A stretch of 64,000 nt of DNA, from the NCBI GenBank assembly GCA_024233285.1, contig JACKPU010000002.1:62001-126000 (forward strand), given 5' to 3'. Shown here in pieces: positions 51,020 to 60,110 of this stretch. The notes beneath the pieces were generated by a model. That model worked only from the letters and a program-made list of their open reading frames with translations. It was not told the origin of the DNA and did no database searches. Position 1 is the stretch's first letter; every line of letters starts with the position of its first letter. Position numbers and translations under genes: made by a program. Origin of the DNA: Opitutaceae bacterium (GTDB lineage Bacteria > Verrucomicrobiota > Verrucomicrobiia > Opitutales > Opitutaceae).

Positions 51020-52027
51020 ATGCCCTCCCTCATCACCTGCCAGGCTGGTTTTGAAGACTTGCTGACCAAGGAATTGGCGGATGGCGGGGCGCGTGTGATC
51101 AACCGCGGACCGGGTTGGGCGCTGGCGGAACAGGCACCCGACGAACTGGCTTTTGCGCATTTGATGCTGAACGATGCCGTGGAAGTGCGTGGCGACTCGG
51201 TCAACGCGCTCGCGCAGGGGATTGCGGAGATCTTGCTCACCAGTTTGAAAGGCGAACGCATCGAGGCGGCGTGGTCGTGCGTGTTTGATGGCCCGGCGGA
51301 ACTGGTCGGTTTGGGACGCCGCATCGGCGCGGTGGAGAAAGCCTTTGGCGAATTGCTCAAGAAGAGACTCTCGCGTGTGGCCAGGCTCGCGACGACCGAG
51401 TTGCCCCGGGGCTTGGGCGAAACGCGTGGGTTGTTCGTTTGGTTCACTGATTTTGGGGTGGCACAGGTGGCGCGGACGATCCGCACCAACGGTCCGCGGC
51501 GCATGGCGGATGACGATCTGGCGCCTTCGCGGAGTTATCTGAAGGTCGAGGAGGCTTATGTCGTGCTCGGAATCGAACCGACTGAAGGCGAAACCGTGGT
51601 CGATCTCGGCGCGGCCCCGGGCGGTTGGAGTTACAGCGCGGCGAAGCGCGGCGCGCAGGTGATCGCGATCGACAATGGTCCGCTCAAGGGCGGCGCGCTT
51701 AATCATCCGCGGATCGAGCACCGGCGGGAGGATGCGTTTCGTTATGCACCACCGGCGGGGGTTGAACACAACTGGCTGTTTTGTGACATGGTCGAGGAAC
51801 CGCACCACGTGATGCAGCATATCGTTGAGCCATGGCTTTCGCGCGGCTGGTGTCGCAATTTCGTGGTGAACTTGAAATTCGGCCGCGTGAACCCGATTGC
51901 GTTGCTGCGCGAACTGCGCGCGCCGGGGTCACCGTTGCGGCGTTTTGCCCCCGACGTGCGGATTCGGCACCTCTATCATGACCGGGAAGAGTTTACCCTG
52001 ACTGGTCGCGTTAAGCCGGCTGAATAA
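51020..52027 (+). CDS. rlmM: RlmM-like 23S rRNA 2'-O-ribose methyltransferase
   Basis: 335 residues from ATG 51020. An N-terminal THUMP-like region (about 1-140, FEDLLTKELADGGARV) precedes a Rossmann RrmJ/FtsJ domain. The SAM motif is VVDLGAAPGGWSYSAAKRGAQVIAIDNGPL, the catalytic residues lie in LFCDMVEEP (Asp) and FVVNLKFGR (Lys), with Glu in REEFTLTGRV. RlmM methylates C2498 of 23S rRNA in E. coli. The chain is a little short of typical RlmM proteins, so I cannot exclude a related enzyme with another target. Confidence 0.82.
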   Translation: MPSLITCQAGFEDLLTKELADGGARVINRGPGWALAEQAPDELAFAHLMLNDAVEVRGDSVNALAQGIAEILLTSLKGERIEAAWSCVFDGPAELVGLGRRIGAVEKAFGELLKKRLSRVARLATTELPRGLGETRGLFVWFTDFGVAQVARTIRTNGPRRMADDDLAPSRSYLKVEEAYVVLGIEPTEGETVVDLGAAPGGWSYSAAKRGAQVIAIDNGPLKGGALNHPRIEHRREDAFRYAPPAGVEHNWLFCDMVEEPHHVMQHIVEPWLSRGWCRNFVVNLKFGRVNPIALLRELRAPGSPLRRFAPDVRIRHLYHDREEFTLTGRVKPAE

Positions 52028-52093
52028 TCGCCCGATTTGGGTCGAAACGCGTGGACACGGTCCGTGGGCGAGGGGTTAAATCCACCTCCCTTT

Positions 52094-52630
52094 ATGAAGA
52101 CTGCACTCAAACGTATCCTGCTGGGAGGCTTGGTCGCGCTCGGAATGGCGGCCTTGGCTTCGGCAAATCCCGCCATCGAGGGCCGCTGGCGCCTCGATAC
52201 GGCCGCGAGCACCGCGCTCGACGGCTGGCAAAAGATGGACCTGGCCATCGATCTCGACGGTTCGAAAGTCGCGATTGCCTACACGATGCAATGGCGCCGC
52301 ACCGTGCATGAAGCGACCAACGTATTCGACACGTCCACCGCGGTGGAAATGAAGGACTTCTTCCGCGTCGAACAGCGCCACATGGCGGTTTACCCCGCCA
52401 AGCATGGCGTGACCAAGGCGGTGGCGAAGTGGATCGATGACGACAAGACGCTGCTCACCGAGGCGCTGACGCCGGTCGAGGTTTCGCAGGGCGATGTGAT
52501 CATGCGCATCACCACCGAGTATCGCGTAAGCGAACTCGGCGACAAACTGACGGTCATCGAGCTGCACTCCAGCCGCAACCGTCCGCTGGTTTACGTGTTC
52601 AACAAAGTGACCGAGGAGGCCGCCAAATGA
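52094..52630 (+). CDS. Exported protein of unknown function (lipocalin-like)
   Basis: 178 residues from ATG 52094, with a signal peptide (about 1-24, ending ASANP). The mature part is beta-rich with alternating strands (IEGRWRLDTAAS, KVAIAYTMQWRRT, TVIELHSSRNRPLVYVF), compatible with a lipocalin-like or other barrel fold, but no family is recognised. It overlaps the GxGYxYP gene by four bases (ATGA), so the two proteins are made together and are probably both exported. Confidence 0.75.
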   Translation: MKTALKRILLGGLVALGMAALASANPAIEGRWRLDTAASTALDGWQKMDLAIDLDGSKVAIAYTMQWRRTVHEATNVFDTSTAVEMKDFFRVEQRHMAVYPAKHGVTKAVAKWIDDDKTLLTEALTPVEVSQGDVIMRITTEYRVSELGDKLTVIELHSSRNRPLVYVFNKVTEEAAK

Positions 52631-54300
52631 ATTTCATCAAACGCATCATCACTCTGACCGCGCTGGCGGCCTTGCTCGCCGCGCCGGCGCTTCGCGCCGA
52701 GGAGCAGGGCAAGAACTACGGCGTCGACGCCTGGTATATGCACTTCGATCTCGACTGGCGCGTGGACAGCGGTCTGCCGACCAAGGCGCTGATTGTCAGC
52801 CTGCAAGGCCTCGCCAATCGCGCCGCGCCGCAATTCTACGTGGTGCATCCGCCGGAGTATCAGTGGGAGATCACCGGTCCGTTGTTCGACTTCTACCAGC
52901 GCAAGCACGGCGTGAAGTTCCACCTCCTGCAATCGGCCGACGAGGCGCTGCGCAAGTTCAGCAGTGCCGCCAAGGGCTATGTGGTGTGGGACAAGTCCGT
53001 CGGCGCCTCGCTCAACGTCGCGTTTACGATCGCCGGCCTTGAGGACGTGGTGGTCGTTTCCGAAGAACTCATCCCGCTCGTGGAAAAACACGGCCTGAAG
53101 CAAGTCGACGATCTGCGCGGCCGTTACACCGGCATGACCGATGCGCAGATTTATCAGGACGCCTACGACAAGTATTGGGATCGCTGCATCAAGGACCGCA
53201 TCATGCTCATGGGCGGTCACGCCGGCGCCGTGCGCATGCCCGGCATGGCGGACTGGGGCGTTAACCAGCGCATGTTCTTCCACGATCTCTCGGCCAATCC
53301 GACCCGGCCCGATCACGCGGAGGAACTCGCGCTCAACCGCCGTCTGCTGTCCGAGATTGAACCCGGCGGTTATGTCTTCGGCTGGCACTCCTACGCCAAG
53401 GACACCGAGGAGCAATACACCACGCTGCTCTCCATGTATGGCCTCCGCATGGAAGGCCTGCACAACCTGCCGAATCTGAGCTTCAACCATCAGTTCGAGT
53501 TCACGCCCGGCTTCAAGTTCACCAACAACCACAGTGTGCCGCTCGACGCCAAGCTGACCGCGGAGGAGAAGGTTTACATCGCCTTCGTGCAGTCCGATTC
53601 GATCGGCATCGGCGTATGGACCAAGCCCGGCCGCGGCAAGCTGCCCTTCGGCTGGCAGGTGACGATGAACTGGACCGAGTTCTCGCCCGCCGCGCTTGAG
53701 TATTTCCACGAGTCGGCCACGCCGAACGACTACTTCATCGGCGGCCTCTCCGGTCCCGGTTACATGTATCCCAATCACATTCCGGCCGACCGTTTCCCGA
53801 TCCTGATGGAACGCGCGCGCAACCTCATGGCCCTGCTCGACGAGCACATCATGGAGATCATGGACAACTCCGCCGCCGACGGCAACGTGGGCAACACCGA
53901 CCTGACCAAGGAAACCGTCGATGCCTACTACCGCGAGTTCCCCGACGTGATCGGTTTCATCAACGGTTACGGCCCGGCCCGCACCCGTGACCTGCGCGAC
54001 ACGCGGCCGATGCTCTCCTACGATTACTACATTGATCCGAAGCGTCCGCGCGACGAAGTCGCCGCCGACCTCAACGAACTCATCGCGCTTAACTCGAAGC
54101 GGCCCTACTTCCTGCTCGTGCATGTGCGCGAGTCGAACGACGTGAACAGTCTCGTCGAAGTGACCAAGCAGCTCGAGGGGCCGGTCGAGATCGTGCCGAT
54201 CGACAAGTTCCTCAAGCTCGCCGCGAGCAACAAGACCTACACGACGCGCTATCAGGATCCTGAGGATCCGAAGCACTTCGAAGGCTTTCCGAAGGAATAA
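52627..54300 (+). CDS. GxGYxYP family putative glycoside hydrolase
   Basis: 557 residues with a signal peptide (about 1-25, ending ALRAE). The N-terminal domain begins with GLANRAAPQFYVVHPP. The family signature is GLSGPGYMYPNHIPADR, matching GxGYxYP, around residue 375. A further TIM-barrel-like region holds VIGFINGYGPARTRDLRDTRP and a C-terminal PYFLLVHVRESNDVNSLVE. The family is thought to be a periplasmic glycosidase, but few members are characterised. A terminator follows directly. Confidence 0.85.
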   Translation: MNFIKRIITLTALAALLAAPALRAEEQGKNYGVDAWYMHFDLDWRVDSGLPTKALIVSLQGLANRAAPQFYVVHPPEYQWEITGPLFDFYQRKHGVKFHLLQSADEALRKFSSAAKGYVVWDKSVGASLNVAFTIAGLEDVVVVSEELIPLVEKHGLKQVDDLRGRYTGMTDAQIYQDAYDKYWDRCIKDRIMLMGGHAGAVRMPGMADWGVNQRMFFHDLSANPTRPDHAEELALNRRLLSEIEPGGYVFGWHSYAKDTEEQYTTLLSMYGLRMEGLHNLPNLSFNHQFEFTPGFKFTNNHSVPLDAKLTAEEKVYIAFVQSDSIGIGVWTKPGRGKLPFGWQVTMNWTEFSPAALEYFHESATPNDYFIGGLSGPGYMYPNHIPADRFPILMERARNLMALLDEHIMEIMDNSAADGNVGNTDLTKETVDAYYREFPDVIGFINGYGPARTRDLRDTRPMLSYDYYIDPKRPRDEVAADLNELIALNSKRPYFLLVHVRESNDVNSLVEVTKQLEGPVEIVPIDKFLKLAASNKTYTTRYQDPEDPKHFEGFPKE

Positions 54301-54330
54301 CCCCGACGCACCACGCGTGCGCCCAATTCA

Positions 54331-54358
54331 CGCCCGGCCATTGCGGCCGGGCGTTTTT
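54331..54358 (+). terminator. Rho-independent terminator after the GxGYxYP gene
   Basis: CGCCCGGCC and GGCCGGGCG form a 9-base stem with a 5-base loop, followed by TTTTT. Confidence 0.9.
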
Positions 54359-54373
54359 GTTCAGTCGAAGAGA

Positions 54374-54497
54374 CTCACGCAGGGGCGTCGAGACGCAGAG
54401 GATAATTCGGAAACCAGAAAACCATGAACCAATCCCTCCTGATTTCATGGCTTCCGATTTTTATTTCCTGGGTGTTTTCTCTGCGTCTTTGTGTAAG
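54374..54497. mobile_element. MITE-like composite palindrome E3
   Basis: The left arm is CTCACGCAGGGGCGTCGAGA, followed by CGCAGAGG. The right arm is TCTCTGCGTCTTTGTGTAAG, its inverted counterpart. The interior holds AAACCAGAAAACCATGAACC (54411-54430), identical to the sequence in E2, and a partial inverse CATGGCTTCC. It has no coding capacity. It lies between the GxGYxYP terminator and the trmH-like gene. Confidence 0.6.
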
Positions 54498-54565
54498 TCA
54501 CCGGATTGGTTTTGGTGTGTGTTCCGGGCTGGCGTGCCGGCGGTAAATCGATTCGGCTGCTGCCC

Positions 54566-55309
54566 GTGCGAGCCAAAGACATCACGATTTGCGGACTGGC
54601 AGCGGTGCGGGCGCGGTTTCAAACCGATGCCGCGTCGATCAAGCGGCTGTATTTTGATTATCCGACCGGCCGCAAAATCGGCGTGATGTGCAAAGTGCTC
54701 GCCGCGGCCAAAAAGATCTACCGCTGTGTCGAACCTGCGGATTTGGAAAAAATCGCCGGCACCATGCACCACGGTGGCATCGTCGCGGTCGTGACCGCTT
54801 CGGATCTGCGGGAACCCGACGCGGCGGTGATTGGCGCGTGGGCGGCCAAGCGCACGCCGGTGCTGGTGCTTGATCGCATCGGCAATGCGCACAACCTCGG
54901 CGCGCTGGCGCGCACCGCGGCGTTTTTTGGGATCACTGAACTCGTGATATCCGCTGATCCGCAATCGGCCCGACCCAATGATGCGGCCTTTCGCGTGGCG
55001 GAGGGGGGCTTGGAGAAAATCACGGTCTGGCAAACCCCTGATTTGGTGAAGTTCATCCGCGAATTGCGCGCCGCCCAGTATGTGGCCATCGCCGCGGCCA
55101 CGCGCGGCGGCCGCCCGGAAACCGCGCTTAAACGCGGCAACCCGGTTGCGCTCGTGCTCGGCAACGAGGAACACGGTCTCGCGCCGGAAGTTGCCGCGGC
55201 CTGCACGCAGGCGGTGACCATTCCGGGCAGTGGCGCGGTGGAATCGCTCAACGTCTCCGTCGCCGGCGCGGTCCTGATGTGGGAGCTGATCGGCCGCCGA
55301 TCTCGTTAA
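54566..55309 (+). CDS. TrmH/SpoU family RNA methyltransferase
   Basis: 247 residues from GTG 54566. A TTG at 54506 is possible, but it starts next to repeat E3. The N-terminal L30e-like substrate domain (about 1-80, ICGLAAVRARF, then MHHGGIVAVV) is followed by a SPOUT knot: LVLDRIGNAHNLGALARTAAFFG, VALVLGNEEHGLAPEV and SLNVSVAGAVLMWEL, the three TrmH motifs. It 2'-O-methylates rRNA or tRNA, and the specific nucleotide is unknown. A paired hairpin repeat follows the stop. Confidence 0.88.
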   Translation: MRAKDITICGLAAVRARFQTDAASIKRLYFDYPTGRKIGVMCKVLAAAKKIYRCVEPADLEKIAGTMHHGGIVAVVTASDLREPDAAVIGAWAAKRTPVLVLDRIGNAHNLGALARTAAFFGITELVISADPQSARPNDAAFRVAEGGLEKITVWQTPDLVKFIRELRAAQYVAIAAATRGGRPETALKRGNPVALVLGNEEHGLAPEVAAACTQAVTIPGSGAVESLNVSVAGAVLMWELIGRRSR

Positions 55310-55310
55310 T

Positions 55311-55362
55311 TGCAGGTAGACACGCCCGGTGACCGGGTGCCCGGCCAACGGCCGGGCCTGCA
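55311..55362. repeat. Paired-hairpin repeat with TGCAGG ends
   Basis: Hairpin one is CCCGGT/ACCGGG (55324-55336), hairpin two is GCCCGGCC/GGCCGGGC (55339-55357), between inverted ends TGCAGG and CCTGCA. It separates the convergent trmH-like gene and methyltransferase gene, and could terminate both. Confidence 0.65.
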
Positions 55363-55366
55363 GGAT

Positions 55367-56200
55367 TCACTTTGAGAAAAGCGATTTGAACCAGCTTTTG
55401 CCGGATTTTTTACCCGGCGCCGACAGCGGTGTCTCCGGCACGCCGAGGATCGGTTCGAAGTGGCCGGCTTTTTTGTAGAGGATGACGATGTCCTGCATGC
55501 CCCAGGCTTCTTCCAAATACGCGCGCATGATCACGTCAGGATAGCGTTGCAGCACGCGCATGAGCCATTCCGGCGAGGTGACCGCGAGGCCGTAATCTGC
55601 CTCCGGCGTGCTTTCGAAATAGCGCTGATAAGCGAAGCCGGTTCGCGCGAATTCCTCGATGAGTGCGGGCTTGTCGATGTTTTCGGCGACGTTGCGCCGG
55701 CCGCGCGCGAGCAGACTCGGGACGGTGCGGCCCTGGACGCTGAACACGATGACGCCGCATTCCTTGGTCCAGCGAATGAAGCGGTCGAGCGCGGCGAGCC
55801 AGCGGTCCTGCGGCAGGTGCGTGAGCAGCGAACCCACCCAGATCAGGTCGAACTGCGAATCGAAGGGCAGTTTGCGCAGATCGATTTCCGAATACACGGG
55901 TTCGGCGCCGAATTCCCGGGCGCAAAAATCCACCCCGTCGCGATCGAGATCGCACGCCGTGATCTTGGCGTAGGGATAATGGGCGCGCAGCCAGCGCAGG
56001 ACCCGGCCATGGCCGCAGGGCAGGTCGAGGATGTTGGGGTAGTGCGGCTTGTCGCACAGCACGCTCGAAAAGTGCACCAGCTCCAACGCGCGCCGGCCAA
56101 TGTCGAAGTATTGCTCCTCCAAACCCGGCGAGACCATGCCGTCCTGCGGGGCGAGCGTGCGGGAAGGATTGAGCGAGCTGAAATCGTAAAGCGGACCCAT
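55367..56200 (-). CDS. Class I SAM-dependent methyltransferase
   Basis: 277 residues from ATG 56200 (a TTG three codons earlier is possible). The SAM-binding region is NILDLPCGHGRVLRWLRAHY, followed by ITACDLDRDGVDF, FDLIWVGSLLTHLPQDRWLAAL and a strand VIVFSVQGR. The C terminus is Lys/Ser-rich. The fold is that of small-molecule or polysaccharide-associated methyltransferases. No neighbour suggests a substrate. It faces the trmH-like gene. Confidence 0.8.
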   Translation of the reverse strand: MGPLYDFSSLNPSRTLAPQDGMVSPGLEEQYFDIGRRALELVHFSSVLCDKPHYPNILDLPCGHGRVLRWLRAHYPYAKITACDLDRDGVDFCAREFGAEPVYSEIDLRKLPFDSQFDLIWVGSLLTHLPQDRWLAALDRFIRWTKECGVIVFSVQGRTVPSLLARGRRNVAENIDKPALIEEFARTGFAYQRYFESTPEADYGLAVTSPEWLMRVLQRYPDVIMRAYLEEAWGMQDIVILYKKAGHFEPILGVPETPLSAPGKKSGKSWFKSLFSK

Positions 56201-56257
56201 CGGATTCAACGAGTGCGCAAGTTTCCGGGGCGGCGCAAGCGGAGAGTCCCGGCGGAC

Positions 56258-57400
56258 TTATCGCACCGGCCAGAGGGTCGATGCTTTCGGCGCGGGGCCG
56301 GCAACCTCGACGTTTCCCTTCAATGTGCTGTTGGCGAGAATGTGATAAACCTTGTTCGGATTGTCGGCGATGCTGAAGCGCGTGCGGCTGGAGGAGAAGT
56401 CGCGTGTGATGGTGCAGAAATAGATCAGGTTGGTGTTCGCTGCGGCGTTCGCGCGAGTGGCGTTCCAACCGAGGGAAATCGGGGGGAAATCGTGCCAGCT
56501 GGGCACCTCGATGACGCATTCCTGCAGCAGATTGTGGCTGGCCTCGGGATTGCGGAAGCGCACGTCCACCGCGATGCGCGAATTGATCAGGACGTTGTAG
56601 CGACTGGGCCGGCCGAACGCGTCGTTGATGAAACTGATGTGGTTGATGCCGCCGACGGTCAGTCCGGTCAGCAGGCAGTATTCGCTGCCGCTGATCAAGA
56701 GATTGCCGGAGCCGTCGCCTTTGTTGTAAGTGCCGGCGATTTCCACCCCGTCAACGGTGACGTGGGCGGAGGATTCGATCACCAGCGGGTGCTGGCCGCT
56801 GTTTTGGATGGCGACGTTGGACAGCCAGCAATGTTGACTGCCGGACAAACGCACCGCCACCACGTGCAGATCGTTCTGGCCGCCGGGGTTGTCGAGGTAG
56901 CTCTGGTCGCCTCGACGCGGATCGGACGGAGCCGGCAGGCTGTCATCAAACGCGACAGTCAGGTTTTCCACGCCGCTCTGGGTCACGGATTCGAACAGCA
57001 CGCCGGTGGTCCACGGCACGAATTGGTTTTCCACCGCCGCGGGGCGGGTGCCGCGCATGGTCAGGATGATTTTGGTCTGTTGCGGACTCAAGCCGCGCAA
57101 CACCACGCCATCGGCCAGACGGAGCGTCTCTTTGATTCGGTAATTGCCGGCGGAGAGTTGCACAATGCGATGGGGGATCGCGACGGCGGCGGCCAGATCG
57201 TGGCCTGGCTCCAAGTGGATGACGGCTTGGGCGTTGCGTGATTCGTTGGTGACTTGGACTCCCGCTTTCGCCCAGTGCTGCATGGCCGGGTAGGCCGGAT
57301 CCAGCAGCGTCTCGTCAAGTTTTCCCACCGATACGGCCGCGCCCAGCCCAACCGGCAAGAGACTTAATACAAAGACTGCGAGGATGCGATTTACCATCAT
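56258..57400 (-). CDS. Exported right-handed beta-helix protein
   Basis: 380 residues from ATG 57400 (a second ATG follows immediately). The signal peptide is about 1-22. After IVQLSAGNYRIKETLRLADGVVLRGLSPQQTKIIL, a pectate-lyase-like beta-helix start, there is a series of short strand repeats (VENLTVAFDD, CWLSNVAIQNSG, VTVDGVEIAGTYNKG, CLLTGLTVGGINHISF). Such proteins are often polysaccharide lyases or hydrolases, but the catalytic residues are not evident, so substrate and activity are open. It is transcribed away from the lysine-catabolism operon. Confidence 0.75.
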   Translation of the reverse strand: MMVNRILAVFVLSLLPVGLGAAVSVGKLDETLLDPAYPAMQHWAKAGVQVTNESRNAQAVIHLEPGHDLAAAVAIPHRIVQLSAGNYRIKETLRLADGVVLRGLSPQQTKIILTMRGTRPAAVENQFVPWTTGVLFESVTQSGVENLTVAFDDSLPAPSDPRRGDQSYLDNPGGQNDLHVVAVRLSGSQHCWLSNVAIQNSGQHPLVIESSAHVTVDGVEIAGTYNKGDGSGNLLISGSEYCLLTGLTVGGINHISFINDAFGRPSRYNVLINSRIAVDVRFRNPEASHNLLQECVIEVPSWHDFPPISLGWNATRANAAANTNLIYFCTITRDFSSSRTRFSIADNPNKVYHILANSTLKGNVEVAGPAPKASTLWPVR

Positions 57401-57572
57401 ACTATATGAACCTATATTAATAGGGTTAAATATCCATCTTCTCAACCCAACACAAGCTCGCTCTGCGTGAGGCGATGGTTCGTGACCCTTGTTCCAAGGT
57501 CTTGCGGCGGGCGAATTCCTCTCCGGGCGCGAATCGCCTTTCCAATGGACCGTTGTGTCATAAATTCGATGC

Positions 57573-58985
57573 ATGCTAAACAACCCCAATACCCCTGTGG
57601 CGGCGGCTGGTTCCGCGGAACAGGACTTCGACTGGCCGCTGGCGTATGACGCCGAGCAGCTTATTCTGCACCACATTGAAGCCTTTGTCCAAGGGCATGC
57701 CGTTGCCCGGCAACTCGCGCAACGCATGCAAGCGGAGACCGGCACCGATTTTTACGAATGGGTCGATCATTTGACCCTTGATCCGCGGCATCGCGGGGCG
57801 CTGGAAGCAGCCGGCATGACCGAGAATGTGCAGACCGCGGCGCCGCGCGGCACCGTGGTGATGCATCATCCCAAGGCGATGATGCCCCGGGTGCTGCTTC
57901 AAGCGGGTGGGAGTCGCGACGGCGTGCCGTTGACGCTCACGCTCAAGCCGGAACTGCTGCTGGATTTTCTGGCCTGTCATGCGCCGTCCGCGCCGGTCGA
58001 GGGGGCGCCGGGTGCGCGTTTGCGCCGGGCCTTGATCGCGCAGGAGGGCGAGTGCCGGCTGTTCGCCGTCGAACGGCTCGGCTACCGTGGATTCTGCATC
58101 GATGAGTCGCCGGCGGGTTTCGTGTCGGCGGTGCGCGAGGCACAGATGTTGTTTCGCACCCGCAATCGCGCCTTTGGTGACGACGCCGAGGGCGTGCGGC
58201 ATGCGCACGCCGTGGCCGATCAGGTGCTTGCCCTCGTCCCGCGGGCGGTCGCCTGCGAACTGTTCTTTGCGGAGGAACGCCGGTTTTGGGAAACGCGCAA
58301 CCATGCGGCGCGGGTGCAACGCGCCCGGCAGGACCGCCTCGGGTTGGGATGGGGCAATCACGATCACCATACCTTTCGCTGTTCGCGCCGCTTCTTCCCC
58401 GACCTCGTGCAGTTCATGGAAAAACTGGGCCTGCACAAACGCGAGCGGTTCTATGCCGGGGCGCAGGCAGGTTGGGGCGCGCAGGTCATGGAATCGGCCG
58501 AGACCGGTATCGTGGTTTTTGCCGACGTCGATTTGTTGCCCGGGGAAGTCTCCGGCGATTACGCGGCGCAACAGTTGCCCGAGACCGGCAGCCTCGGCAC
58601 GGTCGGCTTGTGGTGTGCGCTGCATGGCGACAGTTTTTTGCAGGCCGGCATGCATCATCTCGAAGCGCGTTTCGACTTTGACCGGTTGCGCGATCAGCTT
58701 GCCGGCGAAGGCGTGGCGACGATGAAGCCGTTCTCCGATTTTCCGTTCCTGCGGCAGGCCTTTACCGAAGGCGAACGCTGGCCGGTGAATCCCGAACGCG
58801 TTGCGCGATTGCGCCAGCGGGACCTGATCACGGACCGGCAGGCGGAGACTTTTTTGAGTGACGGCGCCCTCGGCAGTCATCTCGAAAATTTGCAGCGAAA
58901 AGGCGGCTACAAGGGGTTCAACCAGCAGGCCGTCAGTCACATTATTGCCGCAACCGATCCCCGCCTCGCCGGGGCGGTGCGTTGA
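57573..58985 (+). CDS. Uncharacterised protein in lysine-degradation operon (possible VOC/DUF1338-like)
   Basis: 470 residues, soluble, no signal peptide. No family is recognised with certainty. Visible motifs: VDHLTLDPRHRGALEAAGM (about 64-82), a central strongly conserved-looking GNHDHHTFR (261-269), then LGLHKRERFYAGAQAGWGAQVME, IVVFADVDLLPGE and a C-terminal GGYKGFNQQAVSHIIAATD. The His-x-His-His pattern with following Phe-Arg, and the RxGF...A..I..T-type end, resemble iron-dependent DUF1338 (2-oxoadipate dioxygenase, HglS) proteins, which have a VOC fold and similar size. The neighbours are lysine 6-dehydrogenase- and aminoadipate-semialdehyde-dehydrogenase-like, which fits, but the similarity is by eye only. 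Confidence 0.5.
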   Translation: MLNNPNTPVAAAGSAEQDFDWPLAYDAEQLILHHIEAFVQGHAVARQLAQRMQAETGTDFYEWVDHLTLDPRHRGALEAAGMTENVQTAAPRGTVVMHHPKAMMPRVLLQAGGSRDGVPLTLTLKPELLLDFLACHAPSAPVEGAPGARLRRALIAQEGECRLFAVERLGYRGFCIDESPAGFVSAVREAQMLFRTRNRAFGDDAEGVRHAHAVADQVLALVPRAVACELFFAEERRFWETRNHAARVQRARQDRLGLGWGNHDHHTFRCSRRFFPDLVQFMEKLGLHKRERFYAGAQAGWGAQVMESAETGIVVFADVDLLPGEVSGDYAAQQLPETGSLGTVGLWCALHGDSFLQAGMHHLEARFDFDRLRDQLAGEGVATMKPFSDFPFLRQAFTEGERWPVNPERVARLRQRDLITDRQAETFLSDGALGSHLENLQRKGGYKGFNQQAVSHIIAATDPRLAGAVR

Positions 58986-59014
58986 GTCGCTCCAACCCTC
59001 AATCCCGTTTTACC

Positions 59015-60100
59015 ATGAAAATCGGTATCATTGGTGCCGGTAAGGTCGGCGCCACCATCGCGACGTTGCTGGAGTCATGCAAATTCTGCCGTTCGGTTAC
59101 GCTCGCCGACGCGCGTGCCAACATCGATCTGACCGGTCTGCGCAAAGCGAAACTCGCGCTCGTCGATGTCAGCCAGCGACGCCAACTGGCGGACTTCATC
59201 AAGGACAAGGCGGCGATCGTCAGCGCTGCGCCCTACTTTTTGAATAAGGGCATCGCCGAGGTCTGCGCGCAGGCCGACGTTTCGTATTTTGATCTGACCG
59301 AGGACGTCGAAACGACGCGCCACGTGCGTAACCTCGCGGGCAGGAAAGGCGTGAAAGCGACCTTTATGCCGCAGTGCGGTCTCGCCCCCGGGGCGATCAA
59401 CATCGTGGGCGGTTCGCTGGCTTCGTCGCTGCAATCTGTGCGCCATTGCGAGATGCGCGTCGGCGCGCTCCCGCTCAACGCCAGCAACCAGATGAAATAT
59501 TACCTGAGCTGGAGCACCGCCGGATTGATCAACGAATACTGTCAGGTCGGCGAAGCACTCTATGCCGGGCAGCAGGTCACGACCATGCCGCTCGACGGCG
59601 TGGAGCGCATCACGATCGACGGCACCGAATACGAGGCGTTCAACACCTCCGGCGGCGTGGCCACGATGTGCGAGACGTTCGCCGGACGCGTGCAGGAATT
59701 GAATTACAAAACCATGCGCTATCCCGGCCACCGCGATCTGATGAAATTCCTCCTGCAGGATCTCAACCTCGCGCCGCGCCAGGAACTCGTCACCCAGATC
59801 TTCGAACAGGAAGTGCCGCTGACGGAATCGGACGTCGTCGTGTTCTATGTCAGCGTGGTCGGCACGGACGACAAGGGGGGCTTGAAGCAGCGCAGTTTCA
59901 TCAAGAAAATGCACGGCGACACCGTGAAGGGCCGCAAATTGAACGCCATCCAGCTCACGACTGCCGCCGGTGTCACCGCGGTGCTCGAACTCTTCGCCCG
60001 GGGCCGGTTGGGTCCGGGCTTCGTCAAACAGGAATCGGTTTCACTCCAAGACTTCCTCGGCACGCGCTGGGGTGGTCGGGTTTACGGAGGCGAATCGTGA
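59015..60100 (+). CDS. Lysine 6-dehydrogenase / saccharopine dehydrogenase family protein
   Basis: 361 residues from ATG 59015. The Rossmann fold begins MKIGIIGAGKVGATIATLL. The saccharopine-dehydrogenase core has VSAAPYFLNKGIAEVCAQADVSYFDL and GLAPGAINIVGGSLA. The late motif TMRYPGHRDLMKFLLQDL is a hallmark of lysine 6-dehydrogenase (LysDH) and related saccharopine dehydrogenases. LysDH oxidises L-lysine to alpha-aminoadipic semialdehyde, the substrate of the next enzyme. The operon thus suggests lysine degradation rather than biosynthesis. Saccharopine dehydrogenase itself remains an alternative. Confidence 0.82.
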   Translation: MKIGIIGAGKVGATIATLLESCKFCRSVTLADARANIDLTGLRKAKLALVDVSQRRQLADFIKDKAAIVSAAPYFLNKGIAEVCAQADVSYFDLTEDVETTRHVRNLAGRKGVKATFMPQCGLAPGAINIVGGSLASSLQSVRHCEMRVGALPLNASNQMKYYLSWSTAGLINEYCQVGEALYAGQQVTTMPLDGVERITIDGTEYEAFNTSGGVATMCETFAGRVQELNYKTMRYPGHRDLMKFLLQDLNLAPRQELVTQIFEQEVPLTESDVVVFYVSVVGTDDKGGLKQRSFIKKMHGDTVKGRKLNAIQLTTAAGVTAVLELFARGRLGPGFVKQESVSLQDFLGTRWGGRVYGGES

Positions 60101-60110
60101 CCCGTTTGGT

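Noticed and set aside
57400..57573. Riboswitch upstream of the lysine-degradation operon
   Set aside because: A lysine riboswitch would need a long multi-helix leader; the gap is short and shows no such fold.
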